Shown one piece after another: positions 1-7,557 of a stretch of 34,142 nt of DNA. The stretch is from Actinomycetota bacterium. GTDB taxonomy: Bacteria > Actinomycetota > Thermoleophilia > Gaiellales > Gaiellaceae. Location of the stretch: NCBI GenBank assembly GCA_005883955.1, contig VAXH01000079.1, positions 1 to 34,142 of the forward strand. Direction: 5' to 3'. Each line of letters opens with the position of its first letter. The first letter of the stretch is position 1. A program made the position numbers and the translations under genes. Under the pieces are notes generated by a model that was not told the DNA's origin, searched no databases, and was given only the letters and a program-made list of their open reading frames with translations.

Positions 1-615
1 CACCGCGGCGAAGAGGAGGTCGCCTACCTCGCCCGCGACGGCCCTGTCCGGCTCCGTCTCGCCGGAACGCTCGCCAACCCGCGTCAGCGCCTCCTTCAGC
101 TCCCCTAGCTCCTCCTCCAGATCGGCGAGCGCACCGGCCGTGTCGGGATATTCGAACCCGGCCGCGGCGGCCCGGCGCTGGATCTTCCGCGCATAGATCA
201 GCGCGGGCAGGTTGCCGGGAACGTCATGGAAGATCCCTTCCCGACCCTCGTCTTCACGCTTGATCCGCTCCCAGTTCTCGCGCACGCGACCGGCGGTCCG
301 GGCCTCGACGTCGCCGAAGACGTGCGGATGGCGAGCGACCAGCTTGGAGTGGATCCCCCGCGCGGCGCGCTCGAGGTCGCCTTGGCCCCGCTCCGCGAGC
401 AGCAGCGAGAGGAAATAGACCTGGAAGAGGAGGTCACCGAGCTCGTCGAGGAGCTTGGCGTCGTCGCCCTGCTCGGCAGCGTCCGCGACCTCGTAGGCCT
501 CCTCGACCGTGTGAGGGACGATCGTGCGGACCGTCTGCTCGCGGTCCCACGGACAATCGCGGCGCAGCCGCTCCGTGAGCTCTTGGAGCTCGAGCAGCGC
601 GGCGCTGAGCGTCAT
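1..615 (-). CDS. mazG: MazG family nucleoside triphosphate pyrophosphohydrolase (3' end outside window)
   Basis: Read on the reverse strand from the ATG at 615, the frame is open for 205 codons to the window edge, so the C-terminus is missing. MazG hydrolyses (d)NTPs to NMP and pyrophosphate and clears aberrant or excess nucleotides. The first MazG domain shows CPWD at residues 21-24, the metal-binding EExxE at E38, E39 and E42, and the ExxD pair at E58 and D61. A second domain starts near residue 140, with an acidic helix at 166-176 and another ExxD at E196/D199. This two-domain layout matches the E. coli-type enzyme. It follows the PPIase lipoprotein gene by 15 bp and is probably in the same transcript. 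Confidence 0.93.
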   Translation of the reverse strand, partial: MTLSAALLELQELTERLRRDCPWDREQTVRTIVPHTVEEAYEVADAAEQGDDAKLLDELGDLLFQVYFLSLLLAERGQGDLERAARGIHSKLVARHPHVFGDVEARTAGRVRENWERIKREDEGREGIFHDVPGNLPALIYARKIQRRAAAAGFEYPDTAGALADLEEELGELKEALTRVGERSGETEPDRAVAGEVGDLLFAAV

Positions 616-630
616 GCTGGCCGGACTAGG

Positions 631-1707
631 CTAGCCGGTCGTCGTGGTCTGCGTGGCCTGGGGCTTGTAGCCGACCTGATACTTGGTCTTCTTCGCGAAA
701 TCCTTCTTGGTGTCGTTCCACCACTTGTTGTAGGCGTCCTGCTTCTTCTGCTGGAGCTGCTGCTGCTTGATCGCCGCCTTCACCTGGTCGAACGGAATCG
801 TGCTCGCCTTCTTCGGCGGATTCACGGGCCCCAGTGCCTGGATCACGTGCCAGCCGAACTGGGTGTGCACCGGCTTCGAGATCTCGTTCGTCTTGAGCGA
901 GAACGCGACCTTCTCGAAAGGCGCGACCGTCTTCAACGGGCAGCTGGCCGTCTTCTGCTTGCACACGGTCAAGCGGCCGCCGGTGGTCTTGCTCGGATCG
1001 ATCGAGTATTTGAGTGCGAGCTTGGAGAAGTCGCCGCCGGCCTTCAGCTTGTTGTAGACCGTCAGCGCGAGCGCGTGGCTCTTGACGAGGATGTGGCGGA
1101 CGTCGCGGCTCTCGGGCTGGGCCGGCTGCTGGTACTGGGACTTGTGATCGTCGTAGAACTTCTTGGCGTCGCTGTCGGAGACCTTGACGTCGTTCGTCAC
1201 CTTCGCCGAGATCTTCTCCCGAATCAGCTGCGCGCGAATTCCGTCCTTGACGTCCTTGTCGGTCAGCCCCTGGGCCTTCAGCTGTTGCTTGTAGAGCTTG
1301 TCGATCTGCGCCTTCGTCTTCGGCTTGGCCCCCGGCGTCGTCGCGGAGCCGAAGTACTGCTGTTTGATCTGATCCAGCCGGTCACTGACGTCCTTGTCGC
1401 TGACCTTGACGCCGAGATCCTTGGCCTTCTGCGTGTACTCGGAGCGCTCGACGAGGTACTGGATGATCTGCGAGCGCACGGCGCCATAAGTCGCGGTGCC
1501 CGGCTTCGGGAACGGTTTGTGCTGAGCCGTGTAGCTGCGCTTCGCCTGGTCGAGCGTCTGGTTGAAGTCAGCCTTCGTGATCGTGTCGCCGCCGACGACC
1601 GCGACCGCGTCGCTCGGCACGGATTTCGGCGCGCCACTGCCACCGCCGCACGCCGCTGCAAATGCCGCCACGAGGGCGAGGATGGGAACTAGGCGAAGAT
1701 GCTTCAT
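631..1707 (-). CDS. SurA/PrsA-like parvulin peptidyl-prolyl isomerase lipoprotein
   Basis: A 358-aa exported foldase. The start chosen is the ATG at 1707, because it gives a clean lipoprotein signal: positive N-terminus, hydrophobic core and a lipobox ending in AAAC with Cys20 as the predicted lipidated residue. An upstream in-frame start at 1776 would place the signal internally. A SurA-N-like helical region covers about 33-165. A rotamase (parvulin) domain covers about 200-293, with RHILVKS at 204-210 and FGWHVIQALG at 284-293. Two cysteines inside the domain (C249, C256) could form a disulfide outside the cell. The tail is Lys/Gln-rich. It is predicted to fold secreted proteins at the outer membrane face. 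It lies 31 bp after mfd and before mazG. Confidence 0.9.
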   Translation of the reverse strand: MKHLRLVPILALVAAFAAACGGGSGAPKSVPSDAVAVVGGDTITKADFNQTLDQAKRSYTAQHKPFPKPGTATYGAVRSQIIQYLVERSEYTQKAKDLGVKVSDKDVSDRLDQIKQQYFGSATTPGAKPKTKAQIDKLYKQQLKAQGLTDKDVKDGIRAQLIREKISAKVTNDVKVSDSDAKKFYDDHKSQYQQPAQPESRDVRHILVKSHALALTVYNKLKAGGDFSKLALKYSIDPSKTTGGRLTVCKQKTASCPLKTVAPFEKVAFSLKTNEISKPVHTQFGWHVIQALGPVNPPKKASTIPFDQVKAAIKQQQLQQKKQDAYNKWWNDTKKDFAKKTKYQVGYKPQATQTTTTG

Positions 1708-1738
1708 AACGTACGAAGAGCCAAGCAGAGCCCAACCC

Positions 1739-4700
1739 TCAGGCTGCTTGGCGGGTTTCGAGCATAGCATCGACAAGTCGGATTGCTCCGTCGAATTCTT
1801 CGTCTCTTAACGAAACTTCCCTGCGCGCCGTCGTGTAGACCGCTGTCTCCACTCGACCGCGCAGGGCTCGGAGCTCGCCGGAGCCCAGCTCGACCGGCCC
1901 CACAGTGGCCCGGCCGCCTCGGAAGACGAGGTAGTCCGCGCCGAGCCGTGCGAGCTTGAGCTTCGCCTCCTGGATCGCGAACAGGTTCTCGACCGGCTCG
2001 GGCAGCGGGCCGTAGCGATCCTCGGTCGCCGCTTGCAGCTCGCGCAGGTCGTCCTCCGACTCCGTCAGCGCGAGCCGCCGGTGGAGGTCGATCTTCAGCG
2101 CCTCCGAGCCGATATAGCTCGCCGGCACGTAGGCGTCGACTCGGGCGTCCACGCGCACCGGGCGCGCAACCGGGCGCCGCTGGCCCGAAAGCTCGGCGAC
2201 GGCCTCTCCCAGCAGCTCGACGTAGAGCTCGAAGCCGAGGGCGGCGACGTGACCCGACTGCTCGGCGCCGAGCAGGTCTCCGGCGCCGCGGATCTCGAGA
2301 TCCCGCATCGCGATCGCGAAGCCCGCGCCGAGCTCTGTGTGGTCGGCGAGCGTCGCGAGCCGCGCCCGCGCCTCCGGCGTCAGCTCCTGCGAGTCCGGGT
2401 AGAACAGGTAGGCGTGAGCGGTCAGGTCGGAGCGGCCGACCCGGCCGCGGATCTGGTAGAGCTGGGCGAGGCCGAGCGCGTCGGCTCGCTCGACGACGAG
2501 CGTGTTCGCCTGCGGGATGTCGAGGCCGGACTCGATGATCGTCGTCGAGACGAGCACGTCGCCGTCGCCGGTGAGGAAGGAAAGCATGTGCTCCTCCAGC
2601 TCCTTCTCCCGCATCTGGCCGTGGGCGACGACGAAGCGCAGCTCCGGGCAGAGCTGGCGCAGCCGCTCAGCCGCCTCGTCGATCGTCTCGACCCGGTTGT
2701 GCAGGTAGAAGGCCTGGCCCTCGCGGGCATGCTCGCGGCGTAGCGCCGTCTGGATGAGCTCCTCGTCGTACTCGCCGACGAAGGTGCGGATCGGGCGTCG
2801 GCCCTGCGGCGGGGTCTCGATCACGGAGATGTCGCGCAGGCCCGAGAGCGACATGTGCAGCGTGCGCGGGATCGGTGTCGCGGTCAGGCTGAGGACGTCG
2901 ACCTCGAGCCGGAGCTGGCGAAGGAGCTCCTTCTGGGCAACGCCGAAGCGCTGCTCCTCGTCGACGACGATCAGGCCGAGCTGCTTCGGGATCACGTCGC
3001 GCGAGAGCACCCGGTGGGTGCCGATCAGGACGTCCACCTTGCCCTCGGCGTAGTCGGCGAGCACACGCTTCACGTCGGCCGGTGACCGGAAGCGGGAGAT
3101 CATCTCGACGCGGACCGGGAAGTCTCGGTAGCGCTCGCGGAACGTGTTCCAGTGCTGCTGTGCGAGCACGGTCGTCGGCACGAGCATCAGCGTCTGCTTG
3201 CCGTTGACGGCGACCGCGAAGGCGGCCCGAACGGCCACCTCGGTCTTGCCGAAGCCGACGTCGCCGCAGATGAGCCGGTCCATCGGGCGCGGCGCCTCGA
3301 GGTCCTCCTTGACCGCCTCGATCGCGCGCTGCTGGTCCTCGGTCTCGCGGTAAGGGAACTCGGTCTCGAGCCGCTCGAGCCACTCGTTTCGCAGGTCGAA
3401 GGTCTGGCCCTCGGCCTGCTGGCGGCGCGCGTAGAGGGCGAGCAGCTCGCCCGCCAACTCGCGCAGGCTGGCGCGAGCCCGGCTCTTCAGGTTCTGCCAG
3501 GCCTTGCCCCCGAGCTTGGACAGCGCTGGGGAGCGGGAATCCGCGCCGACGTAGCGCGAGACCTTGCCGATCTGCTCGTGCGGGACATAGAGGCGGTCCT
3601 CGCCGCGGAAGGCAAGTAGCAGGTAGTCGCGCGTGACCCCGGCGACCTCCTTCGTCTCGAAGGCCTGCAAGCGGCCGACGCCGTGGTCCTCGTGGACGAC
3701 GTAGTCGCCGGTGCGAAGGTCGGCAAAGCTCTGCAGCGCGCGTCCGAGCCGTGCGTCCGCTCGGCGCGGACGCTTCCGAAAGACTTGCGTGTCGGCGAGC
3801 AGCACGAGCCCGAGCTCGCGCCAGACGAAGCCCCGGCGCGCAGGCGCGACTGCGAAGAGGAGCTCGGCCTCGCCGGGCAGCGGCTCCCCCGGCTCGAGCA
3901 GCCGCGCCTCGGCGCGGCGGAGCAGGTTCTGGGTCCGCAGGGCCTCGCCTCGGTGCGGGAAGGCGACGACGACCCGCTGCCCCGCCCGCACAAGCGCGCC
4001 GAGCTCGTTCTCGGCCTCGGAGAGCCCGCGCGCGGCGAGCGCCGGCCGCTGCGCCTCGAAGGAGAACGGCTGGTTCGCGGGAAGCGGATCGAGCTCCGTC
4101 GAGCCGGCGAGACTCGGCTCGGCGTTCAGCTCCTCGAGCGCGACGGCACGCACCTCGTCGGGTTCCCAGACGAGATCCGGCGCACCGGCGAACGGCGGGA
4201 CCAGGTCCATGGGCGCGGCCGGCGAGGACTCGTCGTCATCGGGCAGGGTCGGCTCGCTCAGGTCGGGACGCCGCTCGGCCGCCGGGTAGACGACCGCGGT
4301 CTCGACGGGATGCAGGGCCCGCTGAGTGAAAGGCGAGAAAGCGCGAATCGACTCGATCTCGTCGCCGAAGAACTCGATCCGCAGCGGCTCCCGGCCTGTG
4401 GTCGGAAAGACGTCGACCAGCCCGCCGCGCACTGCGAATTGGCCGCGCTCCTCGACCCGCTCGACGCGTTCGTAGCCCGCGAGCGCAAAGCCCTCGGCCA
4501 GCAGGTCGATGCCGGGCTCCTGCCCCTGCGCGACCTCGATCGGCTCGGGTCGCTCGCTCGGCGGCGGCATGCCCTCGGCAAGCGCCGTCGCCGACGCGCA
4601 GACGAGCCCGCCGCGCGCGAGCACGTCGAGCGCACGAGCCCGTTCACCGACGAGGTGCGGCGGCGGCTCGAGGCCCGATGCCCAGTGCACTCCGCGGCTC

Positions 4701-5002
4701 GGCAGCAGCGCCACGTGCGCCTCGCCCAGGAACCACGCCGCCGCCTCCGCCGCGTCACGCGCATCGGCATCTTCCGGCAGCGCACAGACGAGACCGCGCG
4801 CTCGAGCGCCGCGCGAACCGAGCTCACCCGACTCTTCATTGGCACCGCGAGTGGCGCCGAGGCGCTCGTGGAGCGACGCAAGCAGCAGCGGGAGCGCCGG
4901 CTCGGAGACGCGAGCGCGCGTCGGCAGCGCCTCCGCAAAGGCGGCGAGGCGCTCATCCTCGACGAGCTCGTTGACGAATGCGTGCAGGACAGGTCGGTCC
5001 AT
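1739..5002 (-). CDS. mfd: Transcription-repair coupling factor Mfd
   Basis: A DNA translocase that removes RNA polymerase stalled at lesions and recruits UvrA. From the ATG at 5002 the protein has 1087 aa, near the usual 1100-1150. A UvrB-like N-terminal module comes first. The CarD-like RNAP-interaction domain begins near residue 434 (YVVHEDHGVGRLQAF). The helicase motor has Walker A GDVGFGKT at about 580-587, a DEEQ box at about 681-684 and SATT-type motif LTATPIPRTLH. A TRCF C-terminal domain follows. The start is uncertain: ATG at 5047 and GTG at 5110 are in frame, and none has a clear Shine-Dalgarno. I chose 5002 because family similarity (LHAFVNEL) begins just after it. It lies downstream of pth. 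Confidence 0.96.
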   Translation of the reverse strand: MDRPVLHAFVNELVEDERLAAFAEALPTRARVSEPALPLLLASLHERLGATRGANEESGELGSRGARARGLVCALPEDADARDAAEAAAWFLGEAHVALLPSRGVHWASGLEPPPHLVGERARALDVLARGGLVCASATALAEGMPPPSERPEPIEVAQGQEPGIDLLAEGFALAGYERVERVEERGQFAVRGGLVDVFPTTGREPLRIEFFGDEIESIRAFSPFTQRALHPVETAVVYPAAERRPDLSEPTLPDDDESSPAAPMDLVPPFAGAPDLVWEPDEVRAVALEELNAEPSLAGSTELDPLPANQPFSFEAQRPALAARGLSEAENELGALVRAGQRVVVAFPHRGEALRTQNLLRRAEARLLEPGEPLPGEAELLFAVAPARRGFVWRELGLVLLADTQVFRKRPRRADARLGRALQSFADLRTGDYVVHEDHGVGRLQAFETKEVAGVTRDYLLLAFRGEDRLYVPHEQIGKVSRYVGADSRSPALSKLGGKAWQNLKSRARASLRELAGELLALYARRQQAEGQTFDLRNEWLERLETEFPYRETEDQQRAIEAVKEDLEAPRPMDRLICGDVGFGKTEVAVRAAFAVAVNGKQTLMLVPTTVLAQQHWNTFRERYRDFPVRVEMISRFRSPADVKRVLADYAEGKVDVLIGTHRVLSRDVIPKQLGLIVVDEEQRFGVAQKELLRQLRLEVDVLSLTATPIPRTLHMSLSGLRDISVIETPPQGRRPIRTFVGEYDEELIQTALRREHAREGQAFYLHNRVETIDEAAERLRQLCPELRFVVAHGQMREKELEEHMLSFLTGDGDVLVSTTIIESGLDIPQANTLVVERADALGLAQLYQIRGRVGRSDLTAHAYLFYPDSQELTPEARARLATLADHTELGAGFAIAMRDLEIRGAGDLLGAEQSGHVAALGFELYVELLGEAVAELSGQRRPVARPVRVDARVDAYVPASYIGSEALKIDLHRRLALTESEDDLRELQAATEDRYGPLPEPVENLFAIQEAKLKLARLGADYLVFRGGRATVGPVELGSGELRALRGRVETAVYTTARREVSLRDEEFDGAIRLVDAMLETRQAA

Positions 5003-5158
5003 CGCAAAAGACGGAACCCGCGGTTCCGCGCTCGAGATCGTAGCCATCTGAAGCCGCGCGCCCGTTCCGGACGGGGTCCCACCCTCCACCCTCTCCGGGG
5101 AGAACGCCACCGTACGGGGAGGCGCGTGACACGGGTGTGACGGGAATACGCAGGTTGA

Positions 5159-5200
5159 GCGCCTTTTGGCGCGGTTGGTCGGACCGCGCGGTGAGCGCGG
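5159..5200 (-). terminator. Two short hairpins downstream of pth, possible transcription end
   Basis: Directly after the pth stop on the reverse strand lie two perfect inverted repeats. One has arms CCGCGC/GCGCGG with a 5-nt loop (5184-5200). The other has arms GCGCC/GGCGC with a TTTT loop on the plus strand (5159-5172). Neither is followed by a T-rich tract, so a classical intrinsic terminator is not shown. They could act with Rho, or as a processing or attenuation site between pth and mfd. The rest of 5003-5203 holds no gene that I can support. Confidence 0.3.
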
Positions 5201-5203
5201 CCG

Positions 5204-5836
5204 CTAGTTGAAGCGCTGTTGCGTCGCCTCGACACCCTCGCGGGCGACCGTCTCGACCGCTTCAGCGGCCCGCGCGACGAGTGCCCCGACGTCCTCCTCG
5301 AGCTCGAACGGAGCAAGCACGTAATCGGCGACCGATCGCGGGTCGCCGCGCGCCGGCCGGCCGACGCCGATCCTCAGCCGCAGGAAGTCCTGCGTCCCGA
5401 GTGACTGAGCCAGCGAGCGAAGGCCGTTGTGACCGGCGAGCCCGCCCCCGGCGCGGGCCTGCAGGCGTCCAGGCTCAAGATCGACGTCGTCGTGAACGAC
5501 GAGGAGCGACGCTGGTTCGACCTTGAAGAAGCGCGCGGCAGCCGCCACGGAGCGGCCGGAATCGTTCATGAACGTCTCGGGCTTGAGTAATGCGAGCCGT
5601 AACCCGTCGAGCCGAATCTCGGCGAGCTGACCGGAGAACTTGGCGCGCCAGCGGGCGTCCGTACGCCGCCCAAGCTCGTCCACAGCCATCCAACCGACGT
5701 TGTGGCGGTCGCGCTCGTGCTCGCGACCGGGGTTTCCCAGCCCGACGACGAGCAGGTCGAGGGAAGAATCGCCTTTGTTTGTGTTCGCGAGCGAAGCGAT
5801 GCGAGAAACCAGCGCCCGCGGAAAATGCGAACGCAT
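5204..5836 (-). CDS. pth: Peptidyl-tRNA hydrolase
   Basis: Recycles peptidyl-tRNAs dropped by ribosomes. The core is clear: GLGNPG with Asn35, RHNVGW with the catalytic His45, and the conserved acidic stretch HDDVDLEPG followed by GGLAGHNGLRSL. Bacterial Pth usually begins a few residues before GLGNPG. Here the only in-frame ATG is at 5836, giving a 27-residue N-terminal extension (SHFPRALVSRIASLANTNKG) with no equivalent in the family as I know it. That ATG lies inside a perfect 30-bp palindrome, so the 5' end may have been altered by an inserted repeat, or initiation may use a non-standard codon. It follows rplY by 9 bp and is presumably co-transcribed. Confidence 0.93.
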   Translation of the reverse strand: MRSHFPRALVSRIASLANTNKGDSSLDLLVVGLGNPGREHERDRHNVGWMAVDELGRRTDARWRAKFSGQLAEIRLDGLRLALLKPETFMNDSGRSVAAAARFFKVEPASLLVVHDDVDLEPGRLQARAGGGLAGHNGLRSLAQSLGTQDFLRLRIGVGRPARGDPRSVADYVLAPFELEEDVGALVARAAEAVETVAREGVEATQQRFN

Positions 5837-5845
5837 TTTCCGCGG
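5816..5845. repeat. Perfect 30-bp palindrome between rplY and pth
   Basis: Two 14-nt arms, CCGCGGAAAATGCG (5816-5829) and its exact reverse complement (5832-5845), flank an AA centre. It begins one base after the rplY stop codon and includes the only plausible ATG of pth at 5836. No T-tract follows on the minus strand, so it is not a standard terminator. A second small palindrome (TTCGC-GA-GCGAA, 5784-5795) sits just downstream. The structure could be an RNA processing or attenuation hairpin that also hides the pth start, or a REP-like element. No second copy was found in this window. Confidence 0.85.
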
Positions 5846-6565
5846 TTACTCGACGGTGCCCTGCTCGCCGGCGGCGTCGGCCTCCGGCTCGGCCGGCGCC
5901 TCGGCTGCGCCCTCCGGTGCCTCTTCGCCCTCCGGCACCTCGCCCTCGGGCAGCTCGCCCTCTGGGAGTTCCTCCTCCTCCGGCTCGGGCTCGACGATCT
6001 GGGTGGGCGCCCCAACCGTGGCGAGCACCGTCTCCTCGGGGTCGTCGAGGTAGGTCACGCCCTCGTGCACGGGCAGGTCGGCGAGCCTCAGCGTGTCGCC
6101 GATCGCCATCCCGCTGACGTCGAGCTCCAAACGCTCCGGGATCTCCAGCGGCAGCGCCTCGACGTTGATCTCGCGCTGCACCTGGGAGAGTACGCCGCCT
6201 TCCTTGACGCCTTCGGGATCGCCGACGAGCTCGACGACGACCTGCGCCTGAATAGGCTGGTCGAGCCGAACCTCTTGGAGATCGATATGGGTGACGAAGC
6301 CGCGGACGGGGTGCACCTGGTAGTCCTTGAGAATCGAAGCATGCGTCGTCTTCTGCTGGTCCAGACTGACGTCGAGGATCGCGTGTAGGCCGTGATCGCC
6401 GGTCAGCACCCGCCGCAGCTCGCGCTCCTCCACGCAGATCGCATGCGGCGCCCCGCGGCCGTATAAGACGCCCGGGATCATTCCTTCACGCCGCAGGCGC
6501 CGCGCGTCGCCGGTTCCCCGGCCCTCGCGCTCGCGCACTGACAGCTTCACTCGCTCGCCGGCCAC
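5846..6565 (-). CDS. rplY: 50S ribosomal protein bL25, long Ctc form
   Basis: The 5S rRNA-binding ribosomal protein in its long general-stress (Ctc/TL5) form, 239 aa. The N-terminal L25 domain runs to about residue 92 (GRGTGDARRLRREGMIPGVLYG). The C-terminal TL5/Ctc beta domain runs from about 93 to 185. The tail from about 192 is strongly acidic and built of a short repeat, LPEGELPEGEVPEGEEAPEG, then Ala/Glu-rich sequence. Acidic tails of this kind occur in other actinobacterial bL25 proteins. The start is the GTG at 6565, supported by a TACACT hexamer 8 nt upstream that suggests a leaderless transcript. pth follows after 9 bp, the usual rplY-pth pairing. Confidence 0.95.
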   Translation of the reverse strand: MAGERVKLSVREREGRGTGDARRLRREGMIPGVLYGRGAPHAICVEERELRRVLTGDHGLHAILDVSLDQQKTTHASILKDYQVHPVRGFVTHIDLQEVRLDQPIQAQVVVELVGDPEGVKEGGVLSQVQREINVEALPLEIPERLELDVSGMAIGDTLRLADLPVHEGVTYLDDPEETVLATVGAPTQIVEPEPEEEELPEGELPEGEVPEGEEAPEGAAEAPAEPEADAAGEQGTVE

Positions 6566-6573
6566 GGCGGCGA

Positions 6574-6579
6574 AGTGTA
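6574..6579 (-). promoter_or_regulatory. Candidate -10 element for leaderless rplY
   Basis: On the reverse strand TACACT lies exactly 8 nt before the rplY GTG. Transcription would then start at or next to the start codon. No Shine-Dalgarno is visible. It belongs to a recurrent TAnnnT pattern in this window. Confidence 0.55.
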
Positions 6580-6676
6580 GCGAGGGTTCAGAGAAGGCTT
6601 CGGCGCGCCGGGGGCGGAGTCGCTCGGAGGCGAGACGAGTTGGCGCTCCTCAGCTGGCACCGCCCGCGGAAACCCG

Positions 6677-7441
6677 TCAAGCGCCGTTGAGCCACACAGT
6701 CGCCACGACGCCGATGCCGACCGCGAGCAGCGCCGTGACGAGATACCAGGCGAACTCGCTGCGTCTGCGACGAATCGTGTTGGCCGAAGATGCGGCCACG
6801 CTCGACGCCATCAGAGCGATCGCTGTGGCCCAGCGCAGCATCAGTCGAGCTCCTCCCTTTGCTGACGGAGCGGCTCGATGAGCCAAGAACCTGGCGAATT
6901 CAGGTCCTCTTCGGCGAATGACTTTGGCGGAAGATGCGGCCAGGCTTGACAACAGCAGAGCGGTCGCAGCGGCCCAGCGCAGCATCAGCCGAGCACCACC
7001 CTTTGCCGCCAGAAGTGCTAGACCGGTCGCGAGCCGAACAGTCTGTCCTCCCGCCCCCCCACGGCCGCCCGGCCGGCGACGGCGCAGGAATACTGCGACG
7101 AGGCCAAGGCTGGCGAGGACGGCAAGGCCGCCGCCCAAGACTCCGACGCTCCAGGCAGAACCGTTCTGGCCGGCTCGCTCGGCTCCCGCTGATTGCTGCG
7201 CCGCGCGGCTGGGGCTGGGGGGGACAAGCGCCGGATGGCGGCGGGCCCAGACCCGGTAACGGACACCCCTTGTTCGAAGCCAGCGAGCGAAATCAGCGCG
7301 GGTCGTAAAGGTGCTGCCGTGCCACACGATTCCCGTTGTCCGCGCGTGCGACGGCGGCGGATAAAAGAGCTGCGTCTCAAAGACCGCGATTACGAGCGCG
7401 ATCGTGGCCGGGACGATCATGGCCACTGCTAAGAGTCTCAT
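6677..7441 (-). CDS. Membrane protein with an internal tandem duplication, function unknown
   Basis: A 254-aa protein from the ATG at 7441 (an in-frame GTG lies at 7447). I recognise no family. There is an N-terminal hydrophobic segment (about 3-21), a soluble region to about residue 90, a second membrane segment near 100-118 (GVLGGGLAVLASLGLVAVFL) followed by RRRRPGGRGG, then two copies of a 48-residue unit and a last membrane helix (LVTALLAVGIGVVATVWL). Each unit holds GGARLMLRWA, a short hydrophobic Ala/Ser-rich helix and an RRR-x3-EFA basic stretch, so each probably adds a membrane hairpin. It is flanked by a candidate terminator of the glmU-prs operon and by its own promoter, so it is likely monocistronic. 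Confidence 0.7.
   Translation of the reverse strand: MRLLAVAMIVPATIALVIAVFETQLFYPPPSHARTTGIVWHGSTFTTRADFARWLRTRGVRYRVWARRHPALVPPSPSRAAQQSAGAERAGQNGSAWSVGVLGGGLAVLASLGLVAVFLRRRRPGGRGGAGGQTVRLATGLALLAAKGGARLMLRWAAATALLLSSLAASSAKVIRRRGPEFARFLAHRAAPSAKGGARLMLRWATAIALMASSVAASSANTIRRRRSEFAWYLVTALLAVGIGVVATVWLNGA
6745..7014 (-). repeat. Direct tandem duplication, 144-bp period, inside a coding region
   Basis: The segment at about 6745-6868 recurs at about 6889-7014, offset by exactly 144 bp. Anchors include AAGATGCGGCCA at 6787 and 6931, and CAGCGCAGCATCAG at 6831 and 6975. The period is 48 codons, so the reading frame is kept, and the protein repeats GGARLMLRWA with its flanking helix. The copies have diverged by many substitutions, so the duplication is not recent. 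Confidence 0.85.
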
Positions 7442-7442
7442 T

Positions 7443-7479
7443 GACACTCAAGTGTCCCACTCGAACTCGCGAGTGCCAA
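7443..7479 (-). promoter_or_regulatory. Candidate promoter with nested inverted repeats
   Basis: Reverse strand: TTGGCA (7474-7479), a 17-bp spacer, GACACT (7451-7456), then 9 nt to the ATG at 7441. Two inverted repeats overlap it: GACACT-CA-AGTGTC (7443-7456) and CACTCG-N6-CGAGTG (7458-7475). Both could be operator sites. The regulator is unknown. Confidence 0.4.
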
Positions 7480-7505
7480 GACCAATTACATCGATGCGCC
7501 CGGCG

Positions 7506-7523
7506 GCGGCGCCGAGGCGCCGC
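7506..7523 (-). terminator. Perfect 8-bp G+C hairpin downstream of prs
   Basis: Arms GCGGCGCC and GGCGCCGC separated by GA, 35 nt past the prs stop on the reverse strand. No T-tract follows. Its position between the glmU-prs operon and the next promoter suggests a transcription end, but this is inferred. Confidence 0.35.
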
Positions 7524-7557
7524 AGTTTCCCGGCGACGGCGTGGCCCGAGATGGGGC

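Noticed and set aside
226-1692. Open frame antisense to mazG and the PPIase gene
   Set aside because: Repetitive Leu/Arg translation with no motif; the opposite strand holds the real genes.
3683-5140. Long open frame antisense to mfd (485 codons)
   Set aside because: Arg/Leu-rich translation with no domain, fully opposite the Mfd N-terminal half.
7446-7452. ACTCAAG as an HspR half-site near the duplicated membrane gene
   Set aside because: The partner half at 7 nt spacing matches in only four of seven bases.
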